A DNA stretch of 64,000 nucleotides from Salinarimonas sp. (GTDB taxonomy: Bacteria > Pseudomonadota > Alphaproteobacteria > Rhizobiales > Beijerinckiaceae), in NCBI RefSeq assembly GCF_040111675.1, contig NZ_CP157794.1, positions 4,485,501 through 4,549,500 of the forward strand. Reading direction: 5' to 3'. The notes beneath the pieces were generated by a model. That model made no database searches. It was not told the origin of the DNA and saw nothing but the letters and a program-made list of their open reading frames with translations. Both the position numbers and the translations under genes were made by a program. Positions 44,776 through 52,638 of this stretch are shown here, one piece after another (position 1 is the stretch's first letter; each line of letters starts with the position of its first letter).

Positions 44776-45647
44776 GCGGCTCCCCGCTCCTCGTCGGGCT
44801 GATCGGCGCCGGCATCGGCCTCTCCCGCACGCCCGCCATGCACGAGGGCGAGGCGCGCCGGCTGGGGCTCCCCCTCTCCTACCGGCTGATCGACACCGAC
44901 CGGCTGCCGCGGGGCGAGGCCGACCTCGCCACGCTCCTGCGCGCGGCGGAGCTGATGGGCTTTCGCGGCGTCAACGTCACCTTCCCGTTCAAGATCGCCG
45001 CCCTCGCTCACGTCGACGCCCTCTCCGAGGACGCGCGCCGGGTCGGGGCGCTGAACACGATCGTGCTGCGCGAGGGCCGTCGCGTCGGCGACAACACCGA
45101 CCTGTGGGGCTTTGGCGCGAGCCTCGCCGAGGGCCTCGCCGACGCCGACCTCTCGTGCGTCCTCGTGATCGGCGCCGGGGGGGCCGGCACGGCCGTGGCG
45201 CACGCGCTGGTCGATCGCGGCGCGCGCGCCCTCGTCCTCGCCGAGCCGGAGCGCGCCCGCGCCGAGGCGCTTCGCGACCGGCTCGCGGCGAACCATCCGG
45301 AGGTCCCGGTGACCCTCGTCGCCGATGCGCAAGCGGGATTGCGCGAGGGCGTGACCGGTCTCGTCAACGCCTCGCCCGTCGGCATGGCGAAGACGCCGGG
45401 ATCGCCGGTCCCGGCCGCGCTGCTGCGGCCGGATCTCTTCGTCGCCGACGTCGTCTACTTCCCGCTCGAGACGCGCCTCCTCGCGGATGCGCGGGCCGCC
45501 GGCTGCCGGACGCTCTCGGGCGCCGGCATGGCCGTGCATCAGGCCGCACGCGCCTTCGCGCTCTTCACCGGGCGCGACGCGGACCCGGCGCGCCTGCGCG
45601 AGACGTTCGAGGCCTTCGACAGCGTGCCAGGAGGCGCACCCGCATGA
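44772..45647 (+). CDS. Shikimate/quinate dehydrogenase-like protein (AroE family)
   Basis: The 291-aa protein has the AroE fold: substrate-binding LSRTPAMH, catalytic Lys74 (VNVTFPFK), Asp110 (GDNTDLWGF), and the nucleotide-binding GAGGAG. The substrate-pocket motif, normally SxSxxMHN with a preceding Pro, is altered (one Ser replaced), so the substrate may differ from shikimate. Position inside a TRAP operon and coupling on both sides (ATGA) argue for catabolism, for example of quinate/shikimate or a related polyhydroxy acid, not for the housekeeping aromatic pathway. Confidence 0.86.
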   Translation: MSGSPLLVGLIGAGIGLSRTPAMHEGEARRLGLPLSYRLIDTDRLPRGEADLATLLRAAELMGFRGVNVTFPFKIAALAHVDALSEDARRVGALNTIVLREGRRVGDNTDLWGFGASLAEGLADADLSCVLVIGAGGAGTAVAHALVDRGARALVLAEPERARAEALRDRLAANHPEVPVTLVADAQAGLREGVTGLVNASPVGMAKTPGSPVPAALLRPDLFVADVVYFPLETRLLADARAAGCRTLSGAGMAVHQAARAFALFTGRDADPARLRETFEAFDSVPGGAPA

Positions 45648-46537
45648 CCAGCACCCGCCCCGATTTCGGCGTCTTCGCCGCCATGGCGACCCCGTTCGAC
45701 GAGGCGGGCGCCGTCGACCACGCCCGTGCGGCCGACCACGCCGTGCGTCTTCTCGCGGAGGGCTGCGACGGTCTCGCGCTGTTCGGCACGACGGGCGAAG
45801 GCGCCTCGCTCGGCGAGCGCGAACGAGGCGCGCTCCACGACGCGCTGCTCGCGGCCGGCGCGCCCGCGGAGCGCATCGTCGTCGCCCTCGTCGCGCCGGC
45901 GCTGGAGACGGCGATCGCCCAGGCCGAGGCGGCGCTCGAGCGCGGCGCGAACCGGCTCCTCGCGACGCCGCCCTTCTATTTCAAGGGCGTCTCGGACGAG
46001 GCGCTCTACGCCTGGCACGCGCGCCTGATCGAGGCCGTCGGCGGACGGGGCGCGCGGCTCGTCCTCTATCACATCCCCGCCGTCACGGGCGTGCCGCTCT
46101 CGCGCGCGCTCGTGCGGCGGCTGAAACGCGCCTTCGGCGAGGCGATCCTCGGCGTCAAGGACAGCGACGGGGAGATCGCCTACGCCGAGGCGCTGTGCGC
46201 GGACGGCGATCTCGCCGTCCTCGTCGGCGACGAGCGCCTGCTCGCGCGGGCGGCGCGCGCCGGCGCGGCCGGGACGATCAGCGGCCTCGCGAACGTCGTT
46301 CCGGGCCGGCTCGGGGCGATGCTGCGCACCGGCGCGGACGATGCGGAGCTCGTCGCCCTGGTCGAGGCCGTCACGGATCTCCCGGTCGTGCCCGCGGTGA
46401 AGGCGCTCGTGGCGGAGCGGCGCGCCGACGACGGATGGCGCCGCGCGCGACCGCCGCTCGAGGGGCTCGCGCCCGAGGCGGCGCGCCGTCTCGCGGCGCA
46501 TGCGCGGCCGCTCCTCGGGGCGGACAGGGGCCGGTGA
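45644..46537 (+). CDS. DapA-family (dihydrodipicolinate synthase/NAL superfamily) aldolase
   Basis: The 297-aa TIM-barrel has GTTGEG (48-53), Tyr142 (LYHIP) and the Schiff-base Lys172 (GVKDSDG). The family includes dihydrodipicolinate synthase, N-acetylneuraminate lyase and several 2-keto-3-deoxy sugar-acid aldolases or dehydratases. The coupled TRAP and AroE-like genes argue for a catabolic aldolase. It could also complete the L-fucose route (2-keto-3-deoxy-fuconate cleavage) begun by the enzymes at 39.9-41.8 kb, but no fuconate dehydratase is present. Confidence 0.86.
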   Translation: MTSTRPDFGVFAAMATPFDEAGAVDHARAADHAVRLLAEGCDGLALFGTTGEGASLGERERGALHDALLAAGAPAERIVVALVAPALETAIAQAEAALERGANRLLATPPFYFKGVSDEALYAWHARLIEAVGGRGARLVLYHIPAVTGVPLSRALVRRLKRAFGEAILGVKDSDGEIAYAEALCADGDLAVLVGDERLLARAARAGAAGTISGLANVVPGRLGAMLRTGADDAELVALVEAVTDLPVVPAVKALVAERRADDGWRRARPPLEGLAPEAARRLAAHARPLLGADRGR

Positions 46538-46550
46538 GCCCGGCCGGCGC

Positions 46551-47765
46551 TCACCATTCCAGCCGCGCCGCGCCCATCCGCTTGAGGAAGACCTCCGTCA
46601 TCATCGCCGTCACGATCGAGGTCATGATCAGGACGATGAAGAAGTCCTGCCCGATCAGCCCGTTCATGAAGAAGATCGAGCCGAGGACGATGCCCGGCCC
46701 GCCGCGGGTGTTCATCGCCATGGCGTAGCAGAGCGCGGAGCGCGTGTGGAGGCCCGCCGGCGCGACCGCGACGAGCACGCTGACGAACTTGATCGCGGAG
46801 GACAGCGTCAGGAACACGGCGAAGAGGAGCACGTCGAAGCGCAGCTGCGTCGTCAGCGACAGCCCGACGAGCACGAAGTAGAGCGTCCCCATCTGGCTCA
46901 CCACCCCGGCGCTGAAGCGGCGCGCGAGCAGCCAGCGCCAGCCGCGATCGCCGAAATACATGCCCGCGAACAGGCCGGTGAGCATCGCGCCGATGTCGAG
47001 CGCCGCGCCGGCCGCGGCGAGCGCGGCGACGCCGGGCAGGAGCCAGGCCTCCGCGCGCGGCGGTCGCCCCTGGCGCAGCCGGAACAGGATCGCGAACAGC
47101 CCGATGAAGAGGGCGAGCTGCGTCAGCCGGATCGCGATCTGCGACGTCCAGCCGTCCGAGACGGTGGCGAGCCCGATGAAGACGGTGGTGGCGACGTAGA
47201 CGAAGACGTCGCCGATGCAGCTCGCCATCAGCACGTTCCGGCAGATGCCGGTCCGCAGCATGCCCAGCGACTGGAAGATCTTGGTGAGGAACGGCAGCGA
47301 GGTGACGAAGGTGCACAGCGCGACGATCAGCGTCGCCCGGAACGGGTCGCCGGCGCCGATGTCGAGCGCGGCCCCGATGTCCGGCTGCAGGAACAGCGGC
47401 CCGAACACGGCGAAGGAGGCGACGAAGGCGATCCCGGTCCCGGCGACCAGCCGCAGGATCATGTCCGCGTCGCGCCCCTGCGTGGTCTCGAAGGGGATCT
47501 GCGCGCCGGCGCTGAACATCAGCAGCGCCAGCGCGACCGTGGTCACCGGATCCGTCAGCTCCCGGGCGAAGACCGGCCCCTCGCCGGGCGCGACGAGGCC
47601 CGGCAGCTGCAGCGCGCCGAGCGCGACGCCGCCGAGCGCCACGCCGAGCACGTACCCGCAGACGATGGCCGTGACGATGACCTGCAGGCCCAGCCGGCGA
47701 TGGACGACCTCCACCGCGACGAGGGCCGCGAGCATCGCGGCGGCGAACACGACCGTCGTGCCCAT
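46551..47765 (-). CDS. CPA2-family cation:proton antiporter
   Basis: The 404-aa membrane protein has 11-13 hydrophobic helices in the Na+/H+ exchanger (Kef/GerN) pattern, with MFSAGAQIPFE and MNTRGGPGIVLGS. In the ion-binding helix the usual double Asp appears as ASCIGDVF, with a Gly before the Asp. There is no C-terminal TrkA domain. GGAGG lies 8 bases before the ATG at 47765. It is the last gene of the seven-gene minus-strand run, 58 bp after the inositol-monophosphatase-like gene. Confidence 0.85.
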   Translation of the reverse strand: MGTTVVFAAAMLAALVAVEVVHRRLGLQVIVTAIVCGYVLGVALGGVALGALQLPGLVAPGEGPVFARELTDPVTTVALALLMFSAGAQIPFETTQGRDADMILRLVAGTGIAFVASFAVFGPLFLQPDIGAALDIGAGDPFRATLIVALCTFVTSLPFLTKIFQSLGMLRTGICRNVLMASCIGDVFVYVATTVFIGLATVSDGWTSQIAIRLTQLALFIGLFAILFRLRQGRPPRAEAWLLPGVAALAAAGAALDIGAMLTGLFAGMYFGDRGWRWLLARRFSAGVVSQMGTLYFVLVGLSLTTQLRFDVLLFAVFLTLSSAIKFVSVLVAVAPAGLHTRSALCYAMAMNTRGGPGIVLGSIFFMNGLIGQDFFIVLIMTSIVTAMMTEVFLKRMGAARLEW

Positions 47766-47823
47766 GGCGTTCACCTCCAGGATCGACGACTTCACCGGGC
47801 CGGTTTTCCCCGGCCGCGGGCGT

Positions 47824-48636
47824 TCAGTCCGACATGACGGCCCCGATCTCCGCGAGCAGGGCGTCGACGTAGGGCGCGGCGCCGACGACGAAGCGGCGGT
47901 CCTCGCCACCGCGCGAGAAGCGGGCCACCTTTCCGCCGAGCGCGGGGACGAGCGCGCGCGCGGCGGAGAGGTCGGTGAACTCGCCGTCGTAGGAGACCAT
48001 GCCGCCGAACTTGCCGGTGAGGACCTTCATCGTCTCGATCACCGGCGACCAGGTCGCCATCAGGCGCTTGGCGTTGGCCTCGACCCGATCGCGCACGCGG
48101 CGCGCCGTGGGGTCGTCGCCCACGGCGTAGCCCTGCGTCCACCCGATCGTGGCCGAGCGCAGCGGCTTCTCGGGGCTGAGCGCCGGCAGCGGCGCGCCGT
48201 TCAGGAACACCGGGCCGTGGCGGGTGCCGTGGACGGTCTCCTCGCGATGGGCGTCGTGCAGGATCGCCGCCACCGGCTCGCCGCGGAAGCACAGGCTCAC
48301 GATCATGCCGAACAGGGGAATGCCGGAGACGTAGTTGTGCGTGCCGTCCAGCGGATCGACGATCCAGCTCCAGTCCGAGGCGCCGTCGAGAACCCCGGCC
48401 TCCTCCGAGTGGATGTGGTGCGTCGGCGCGAGGGCGCGGATGCCCGCGATGATGATCGTCTCGCAGGCGAGGTCGACGTCGGTGACGATGTCGCCGTGCG
48501 CCTTGTCGTCGAGCCGCAGGTCGGAGTCGAACCGCGCCTTGGCGAGGGCTCCGGCCTCGCACACGGTCGCGATCAGGCTCTCCACGTGCCGCCGGGCCTC
48601 GGCGTCGGGATAGGCGTGGGTGGCTTCGTCGAACAT
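47824..48636 (-). CDS. Inositol-monophosphatase-family sugar phosphatase
   Basis: The 270-aa protein has the metal sites of the family: Glu78-Glu79 (SEEAG) and Asp94 to Asp97 (WIVDPLDGTHN), and a later Asp in GEFTDLSAARAL in place of the usual WDxAA. The change suggests an altered substrate pocket. Family members hydrolyse inositol phosphate, fructose-bisphosphate, histidinol phosphate or PAP. It begins 3 bp after the MFS gene and is one of three phosphatases in this locus. Confidence 0.88.
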   Translation of the reverse strand: MFDEATHAYPDAEARRHVESLIATVCEAGALAKARFDSDLRLDDKAHGDIVTDVDLACETIIIAGIRALAPTHHIHSEEAGVLDGASDWSWIVDPLDGTHNYVSGIPLFGMIVSLCFRGEPVAAILHDAHREETVHGTRHGPVFLNGAPLPALSPEKPLRSATIGWTQGYAVGDDPTARRVRDRVEANAKRLMATWSPVIETMKVLTGKFGGMVSYDGEFTDLSAARALVPALGGKVARFSRGGEDRRFVVGAAPYVDALLAEIGAVMSD

Positions 48637-48639
48637 GAT

Positions 48640-49878
48640 CTACCCCCGATCGAACCGATTGACGGCGGCGCCGGCCTCGGCGAGCGCCGCATGCGATCTC
48701 TGGTGGCGCCAGAGCAGCACGATGGCGACGGCGAGGATCGCGACCGGCACGTGGAAGAAGGCCGACATGCTCTGCGCCATCAGGAGGGCGCCGAGCCCGG
48801 CTCCGACCGCGATGCCGGCGTGCAGAACGGAGTTGCTCAGCGTGAGCATCAGGTCGCTGATGTCGCCCGACGTCTTGGCGATCTGCGCCTGGAGCGGGGG
48901 CGTGCTCATCCAGGACGCGAGGCCCCAGGCCGCCATCGTCAGGAGCACGCCGGGGAAGCTCTGCGTCAGGAACGGCGCGGCGAGGAGGATCGCGGCGTGC
49001 GCCGAGAAGGCCAGGGTGATCGTGCGCAGCTCGCCGAGACGGTCCGAGACCATGCCTCCGAGCTGCGCGCCCGCGACGCAGCAGCATCCGAACAGCACCA
49101 TGGCGATCGTGAGCTCCACGGCCGAGTAGCCCAGCGATTCGCGCAGGATGCTCGGCAGGAACGTGAACGGCACCGCGTAGGCCAGCATCCAGAGGAACAT
49201 GCTCGCCTGCGCGATCATGTGGCTCGCCGGCAGCGCCCGGATCGCGGCCGTGCGCATCGGGGCATGCTCCGCCTTCGCGCGCGCCGCGGCGGGCCAGGCG
49301 AACCAGAGCGCGAGGGTGACCAGGACGGCGGCGGCGGCGATCAGCTCCATCGACAGCCGCCAGCCGCCGAAATCGGAGATGAGGATCGTCAGCGGCACGC
49401 CGCCGACCAGCGATCCGCCGAACCCGGCGGCGATGTAGCCGAGAACCCGCCCGCGATTCTGCGGCGGCACGAGACGCACCGCCACGCTCATCGTGGTGCC
49501 GGCGAACGCAGCGGAGGCGGCGGCCAGGGCCATGCGCCAGGACGACATCGCCACCACGTCGTCGGTCATGGCGGAGGCGAGGCTCGTCACGGCGATGACG
49601 GCCATGAGGGAGGCGAGCATCACGCGCGGCGACAGCCCGCGCACCAGGACGAGGACGGCGGGCCCGACGATCGCGAAGGAGAGCGAGTAGAGGGAGATGA
49701 CGACGCCGAGATCCGTGGACGACACGCCGTAGCTCGCCGCGATGTCGGGGAGGATGCCGACGATCGACATCTCGGCCCAGCCGACGATGAAGATGCCGAC
49801 GAAGAGGATGTGGACGACGAGGGGATAACCTCGTGCGGCATCGGCCTCTCGTGCGGCGTGCTGGGTCGTGTCCGTCAT
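48640..49878 (-). CDS. MFS transporter (DHA1-type)
   Basis: The 412-aa protein has 12 predicted helices and the AraJ/DHA1-type pattern, with motif A-like RLGELR between helices in the second half and an N-terminal domain beginning GWAEMSIVGILPDIAASYGVS. Such proteins are usually proton-driven exporters of sugars or small molecules. Its place between phosphatase genes suggests export or import of the dephosphorylated product. Confidence 0.88.
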   Translation of the reverse strand: MTDTTQHAAREADAARGYPLVVHILFVGIFIVGWAEMSIVGILPDIAASYGVSSTDLGVVISLYSLSFAIVGPAVLVLVRGLSPRVMLASLMAVIAVTSLASAMTDDVVAMSSWRMALAAASAAFAGTTMSVAVRLVPPQNRGRVLGYIAAGFGGSLVGGVPLTILISDFGGWRLSMELIAAAAVLVTLALWFAWPAAARAKAEHAPMRTAAIRALPASHMIAQASMFLWMLAYAVPFTFLPSILRESLGYSAVELTIAMVLFGCCCVAGAQLGGMVSDRLGELRTITLAFSAHAAILLAAPFLTQSFPGVLLTMAAWGLASWMSTPPLQAQIAKTSGDISDLMLTLSNSVLHAGIAVGAGLGALLMAQSMSAFFHVPVAILAVAIVLLWRHQRSHAALAEAGAAVNRFDRG

Positions 49879-49905
49879 GGGTCCTCCCGGTTCTCTCGAA
49901 TGCGG

Positions 49906-50469
49906 TCAGTAGGTCAGGAGCGCCGGGGGGACGTGGTCGCGCCGCCCGATCTCGACGCTGATCTCGGTCCCCTCCCGCCGGAGCGTCGTCACGCTGCAAT
50001 TGGGGACCTTCACGGCCAGGTCCGGCCTGCCGAGCACGGCGCGCAGCAGGCACTTGATGAAGCCGTTGTGCGTGACCGCCACCACGTCCCGCCCGGCGCC
50101 GACATGCTCGTCCTCCAGCCGCTTGAGCGCGTCCTCGACGGCGCGACGGTAGGCGAGGTAGCGGGCCGAGGGCGGGCAGGACGGCGTCGACCCGTCCTCC
50201 GACCCGATGTGGAAATCCGCCTCGCGCAACGGCTCCCAGATCTCCGCCGGCGGCAGGACCGCGCCGCCGAGATAATCCGCCGTCTGGCGCGCGCGGCGCA
50301 GAGGGCTCGACAGAACCACGGCGCCCGCGGCGCGCCCCGCCCCGAGCCCGCCGACGAGCAGGCGGGACTGGTCGTGCCCGAGCGAGGTGAGCTCCGCGTC
50401 GAGAGAGCGGTCCTCGCCCGTCTGCCAGCGCGACTGCCCGTGCCGAATCAGGGTGATCGTGGCCACCAT
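49906..50469 (-). CDS. Histidine phosphatase (phosphoglycerate mutase-like)
   Basis: The 187-aa protein has the catalytic LIRHGQS (His at about residue 9, with Arg-His-Gly), SSPLRRARQTAD, and the second His in VTHNGFIKC. It is a branch-1 phosphatase, the group of CobC, PhoE and SixA-like enzymes, which act on small phosphoesters. Length is short, without inserts for a mutase lid. The ATG at 50469 follows GAGG and it lies 8 bp after an unknown gene. Confidence 0.88.
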   Translation of the reverse strand: MVATITLIRHGQSRWQTGEDRSLDAELTSLGHDQSRLLVGGLGAGRAAGAVVLSSPLRRARQTADYLGGAVLPPAEIWEPLREADFHIGSEDGSTPSCPPSARYLAYRRAVEDALKRLEDEHVGAGRDVVAVTHNGFIKCLLRAVLGRPDLAVKVPNCSVTTLRREGTEISVEIGRRDHVPPALLTY

Positions 50470-50477
50470 GCGCCGCC

Positions 50478-50840
50478 TCACCCCGCGCCGGCCGGCGCGG
50501 AGGCCGGACGCGGACGCAGCCGCAGCAGGATCGCGACGGGCCCGCGCCGCAGCTCGAGCACGTAGCGGCGCTCGAGCCGGCTGTAGCGCACCGAGGCCTC
50601 GTAGACGTCCTCCCCCGCGATCGGGCGCGGGGCGAGAGCCTCGAGGCGGGAGCGCAGTCCCTCTGGGTCGTACGGCAGCGCGAAAAGCATTCCGGTGGTC
50701 TCGCCATCGCCGAGCCCGACGAGCACGCTCACGCGCGTCACCGGGAAGGACCGGGCGAGCCGATCGACGTCCGCCAGCGTCGCCTGCGGCGGGACGATCG
50801 GAGCCGCCCGGTCTCTGGTCGGCCACAACCGCACTACCAC
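50478..50840 (-). CDS. Hypothetical protein, 120 aa
   Basis: I do not recognise a family. The protein is mixed alpha/beta with a Pro/Ala-rich tail, no signal peptide, membrane segment or Cys. Its GTG start lies within the stop region of the CYTH-like gene (7-bp overlap) and its own stop is 8 bp before the histidine phosphatase, so its place inside the operon supports it being real. A later GTG (50834) is an alternative start. Confidence 0.6.
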   Translation of the reverse strand: MVVRLWPTRDRAAPIVPPQATLADVDRLARSFPVTRVSVLVGLGDGETTGMLFALPYDPEGLRSRLEALAPRPIAGEDVYEASVRYSRLERRYVLELRRGPVAILLRLRPRPASAPAGAG

Positions 50841-51649
50841 ATCCCGAGCGCCTTTGCAGCCCTCTGATACTTGATCATCTTCGTGACGCGGGTGTCGAAC
50901 CGCTTCACCAGGCTGCCCGTGAGGTGGTCGATCAACTCGGCGACGCGGGGATCGCGGGCGACCTCGTCGGAGATCCGCGGGTAGATCGCGATCTCGACCT
51001 CGATGACCGGCACGTATTCGGGATTCCCGAAGCCCTCGCGCAGGCTGCGCACCTGGGCGCGGTCGATGCTGCAGCGCAGGCAGTCCCGCTCGTCGAGCCA
51101 GACGTAGAAGGTGTAGCGCAGGTCGTCGAGCAGCAGCGCCGGCCGCAGCGAGAGCGGCGAGATGCCGGTCTCCCGCTCCAGGTGGCGGCCCGGATGGTCG
51201 ATGTCCGTGCGCGCCATCAGCGCCTGGACGATGCTCACCGCCTTGGCCCCGGAGGGGTCCTGCTGGATCGTGCGCTTCTCGTCGCCGTCGAAGACGTGGC
51301 GATTGTCCCGACGCACCCCGAACTCGTCCTCGATCCCCTTGAAGGCGCAGAAGGCGTGGGTGATCTTGTTGCAGGACGTGCGCAGCAGGGCGCCGGTCGG
51401 CAGGATCGCCATGTCCTCGGTGTCGTAGTAGATCGCCGTGTTGAGCGGCGGGTTCTCCCGCGCGTCCGGCTTCTCGGCGATCTGGGCGCCGCGAACGGCG
51501 CGGCCCACCGCCGCCTTCTCGTCGTCGAGCCAGGCGTAGTAGGCCTCGTTGCTCACGTGATCCATCTCGATCTTGCGCGCGAGCTGGAGGAAGACCGTGC
51601 TCTGCCCGGTCTTCTCGTAGATCTTCCCGTCGGGGACCTTGGTGATCAT
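50834..51649 (-). CDS. CYTH/VTC-like (triphosphate tunnel) protein, tentative
   Basis: The 271-aa soluble protein resembles triphosphate-tunnel metalloenzymes in pattern, not in close sequence. NTAIYYDTEDMAILPTGALL followed by RTS is like the YxDT..L...G..LR strand pair of CYTH domains, RYTFYVWLDERDCLRCSIDR resembles the central strands, and VIEVEIAIYP then helix and LVKRFDTRVTKMIKYQRA fit the closing strands and helix of VTC-type domains. That family binds triphosphate, polyphosphate or adenylates. The N-terminal ExExK signature is not evident, so it may be non-catalytic. ATG 51649 has GAGG 6 bases upstream. Function unknown. Confidence 0.6.
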   Translation of the reverse strand: MITKVPDGKIYEKTGQSTVFLQLARKIEMDHVSNEAYYAWLDDEKAAVGRAVRGAQIAEKPDARENPPLNTAIYYDTEDMAILPTGALLRTSCNKITHAFCAFKGIEDEFGVRRDNRHVFDGDEKRTIQQDPSGAKAVSIVQALMARTDIDHPGRHLERETGISPLSLRPALLLDDLRYTFYVWLDERDCLRCSIDRAQVRSLREGFGNPEYVPVIEVEIAIYPRISDEVARDPRVAELIDHLTGSLVKRFDTRVTKMIKYQRAAKALGMW

Positions 51650-51668
51650 CACATGCCTCGCGCGTGGG

Positions 51669-52445
51669 TCAGGCCACGGCCGTCTGCGGCCGGGCGCGCG
51701 CGGCCTCGACGGAGGCGGCGCGGTTCTCGATCTGGGACCGAAGGAAGCCGAGACGCTCGGCGACGCCCTCGGGCGAGAAGAAGACGTTGCGCACCCGCAC
51801 GTCGGTCGTCGGGAAGACGGAGTTGAACACGGTCGAGTGGTTGCGCAGGCGCGGGCTGCGCAGCACCAGCGTCGCCACCGCCTGCGTGTCGGGCAGGCAG
51901 ATCCGATGGATGGAATCGAAGTGCAGGTAGTAGGCGCTGTCCCGCTCGGTCTGCTGGAACTCGCGCACCTTCAGCCGGACGTCGCCGAGATAGGTGTAGA
52001 AGTTCTCCACGTCCTTGTCCTCGGGGCAGTAGGAGAAGGACCGGTAGACGCGCGTGTCCTCGTCCTCCTCCTCGGCCCGCTCGAAGACCTCGCTGCGGAT
52101 GTCGCCGCACAGGACCTTGGACCAGAAGCTGAAGCGATGATCGTGGATCAGCTCGTCGTCGATCTCCTGCTCACTGTAGGGAGGCCTCCAGAGATGCAGC
52201 GTCAGCCGGGCGTGGTCCGGATGACCGTCGTCGAAAAGGACGATCTTGTCGAAGTGATTCACGTGCCGGTAGGAGCGAGACGCGACGGACGCGAGGGTTT
52301 CCTCGTTCGAGACGATCTCGTCGATCAGGTCGCAGAAGAATTCGGGGCTGCCGACGCGGTCGACGAACGCGGTGTTCTCTTTCGGATTCGCATTGGCAGG
52401 GAAGTCCAGCGCGACGATTTCTTCAGCGATTTTTTGCATCAGCAT
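51669..52445 (-). CDS. Hypothetical cupin-like protein
   Basis: The 258-aa protein has a two-motif pattern resembling metal-binding cupins: LIHDHRFSFWSKVLCGDIRSE (His-x-His plus a later Glu) and, about 60 residues on, HFDSIHRICL. The rest is not recognised. Alternatives are a non-metallic beta-barrel. The start is uncertain: ATG 52445 or 52439, or GTG 52478; none has a good ribosome site. It heads the minus-strand operon, opposite a metallophosphoesterase gene across an AT-rich 193-bp gap that should hold both promoters. Confidence 0.6.
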   Translation of the reverse strand: MLMQKIAEEIVALDFPANANPKENTAFVDRVGSPEFFCDLIDEIVSNEETLASVASRSYRHVNHFDKIVLFDDGHPDHARLTLHLWRPPYSEQEIDDELIHDHRFSFWSKVLCGDIRSEVFERAEEEDEDTRVYRSFSYCPEDKDVENFYTYLGDVRLKVREFQQTERDSAYYLHFDSIHRICLPDTQAVATLVLRSPRLRNHSTVFNSVFPTTDVRVRNVFFSPEGVAERLGFLRSQIENRAASVEAARARPQTAVA

Positions 52446-52638
52446 GAGCGCGAACTTCAGTACGCGAACTGTTATCACAGGATGTCGTTACATGCAAGCC
52501 TGAATCGTCTTTGCGATCGATTGCCGGCTCTAATCCTGATTGATCGTTCACTTCCTTTGCGAAACGCCATAAAGGGATGCGCAACGAAGGGTCGGCCCGC
52601 GCCGATGGGCGCGGCGCCTCGCCAGAAAGGAGCCCGCG

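Noticed and set aside
44772..46537. Housekeeping aroE and dapA
   Set aside because: Embedded and coupled in a TRAP operon, with a changed AroE substrate motif.
47215..50565. 1116-codon plus-strand frame
   Set aside because: Antisense to the antiporter, phosphatase and MFS genes, all with clear motifs.
52446..52638. Specific -35/-10 promoters in the AT-rich divergent gap
   Set aside because: Several weak matches but none with proper spacing on either strand.
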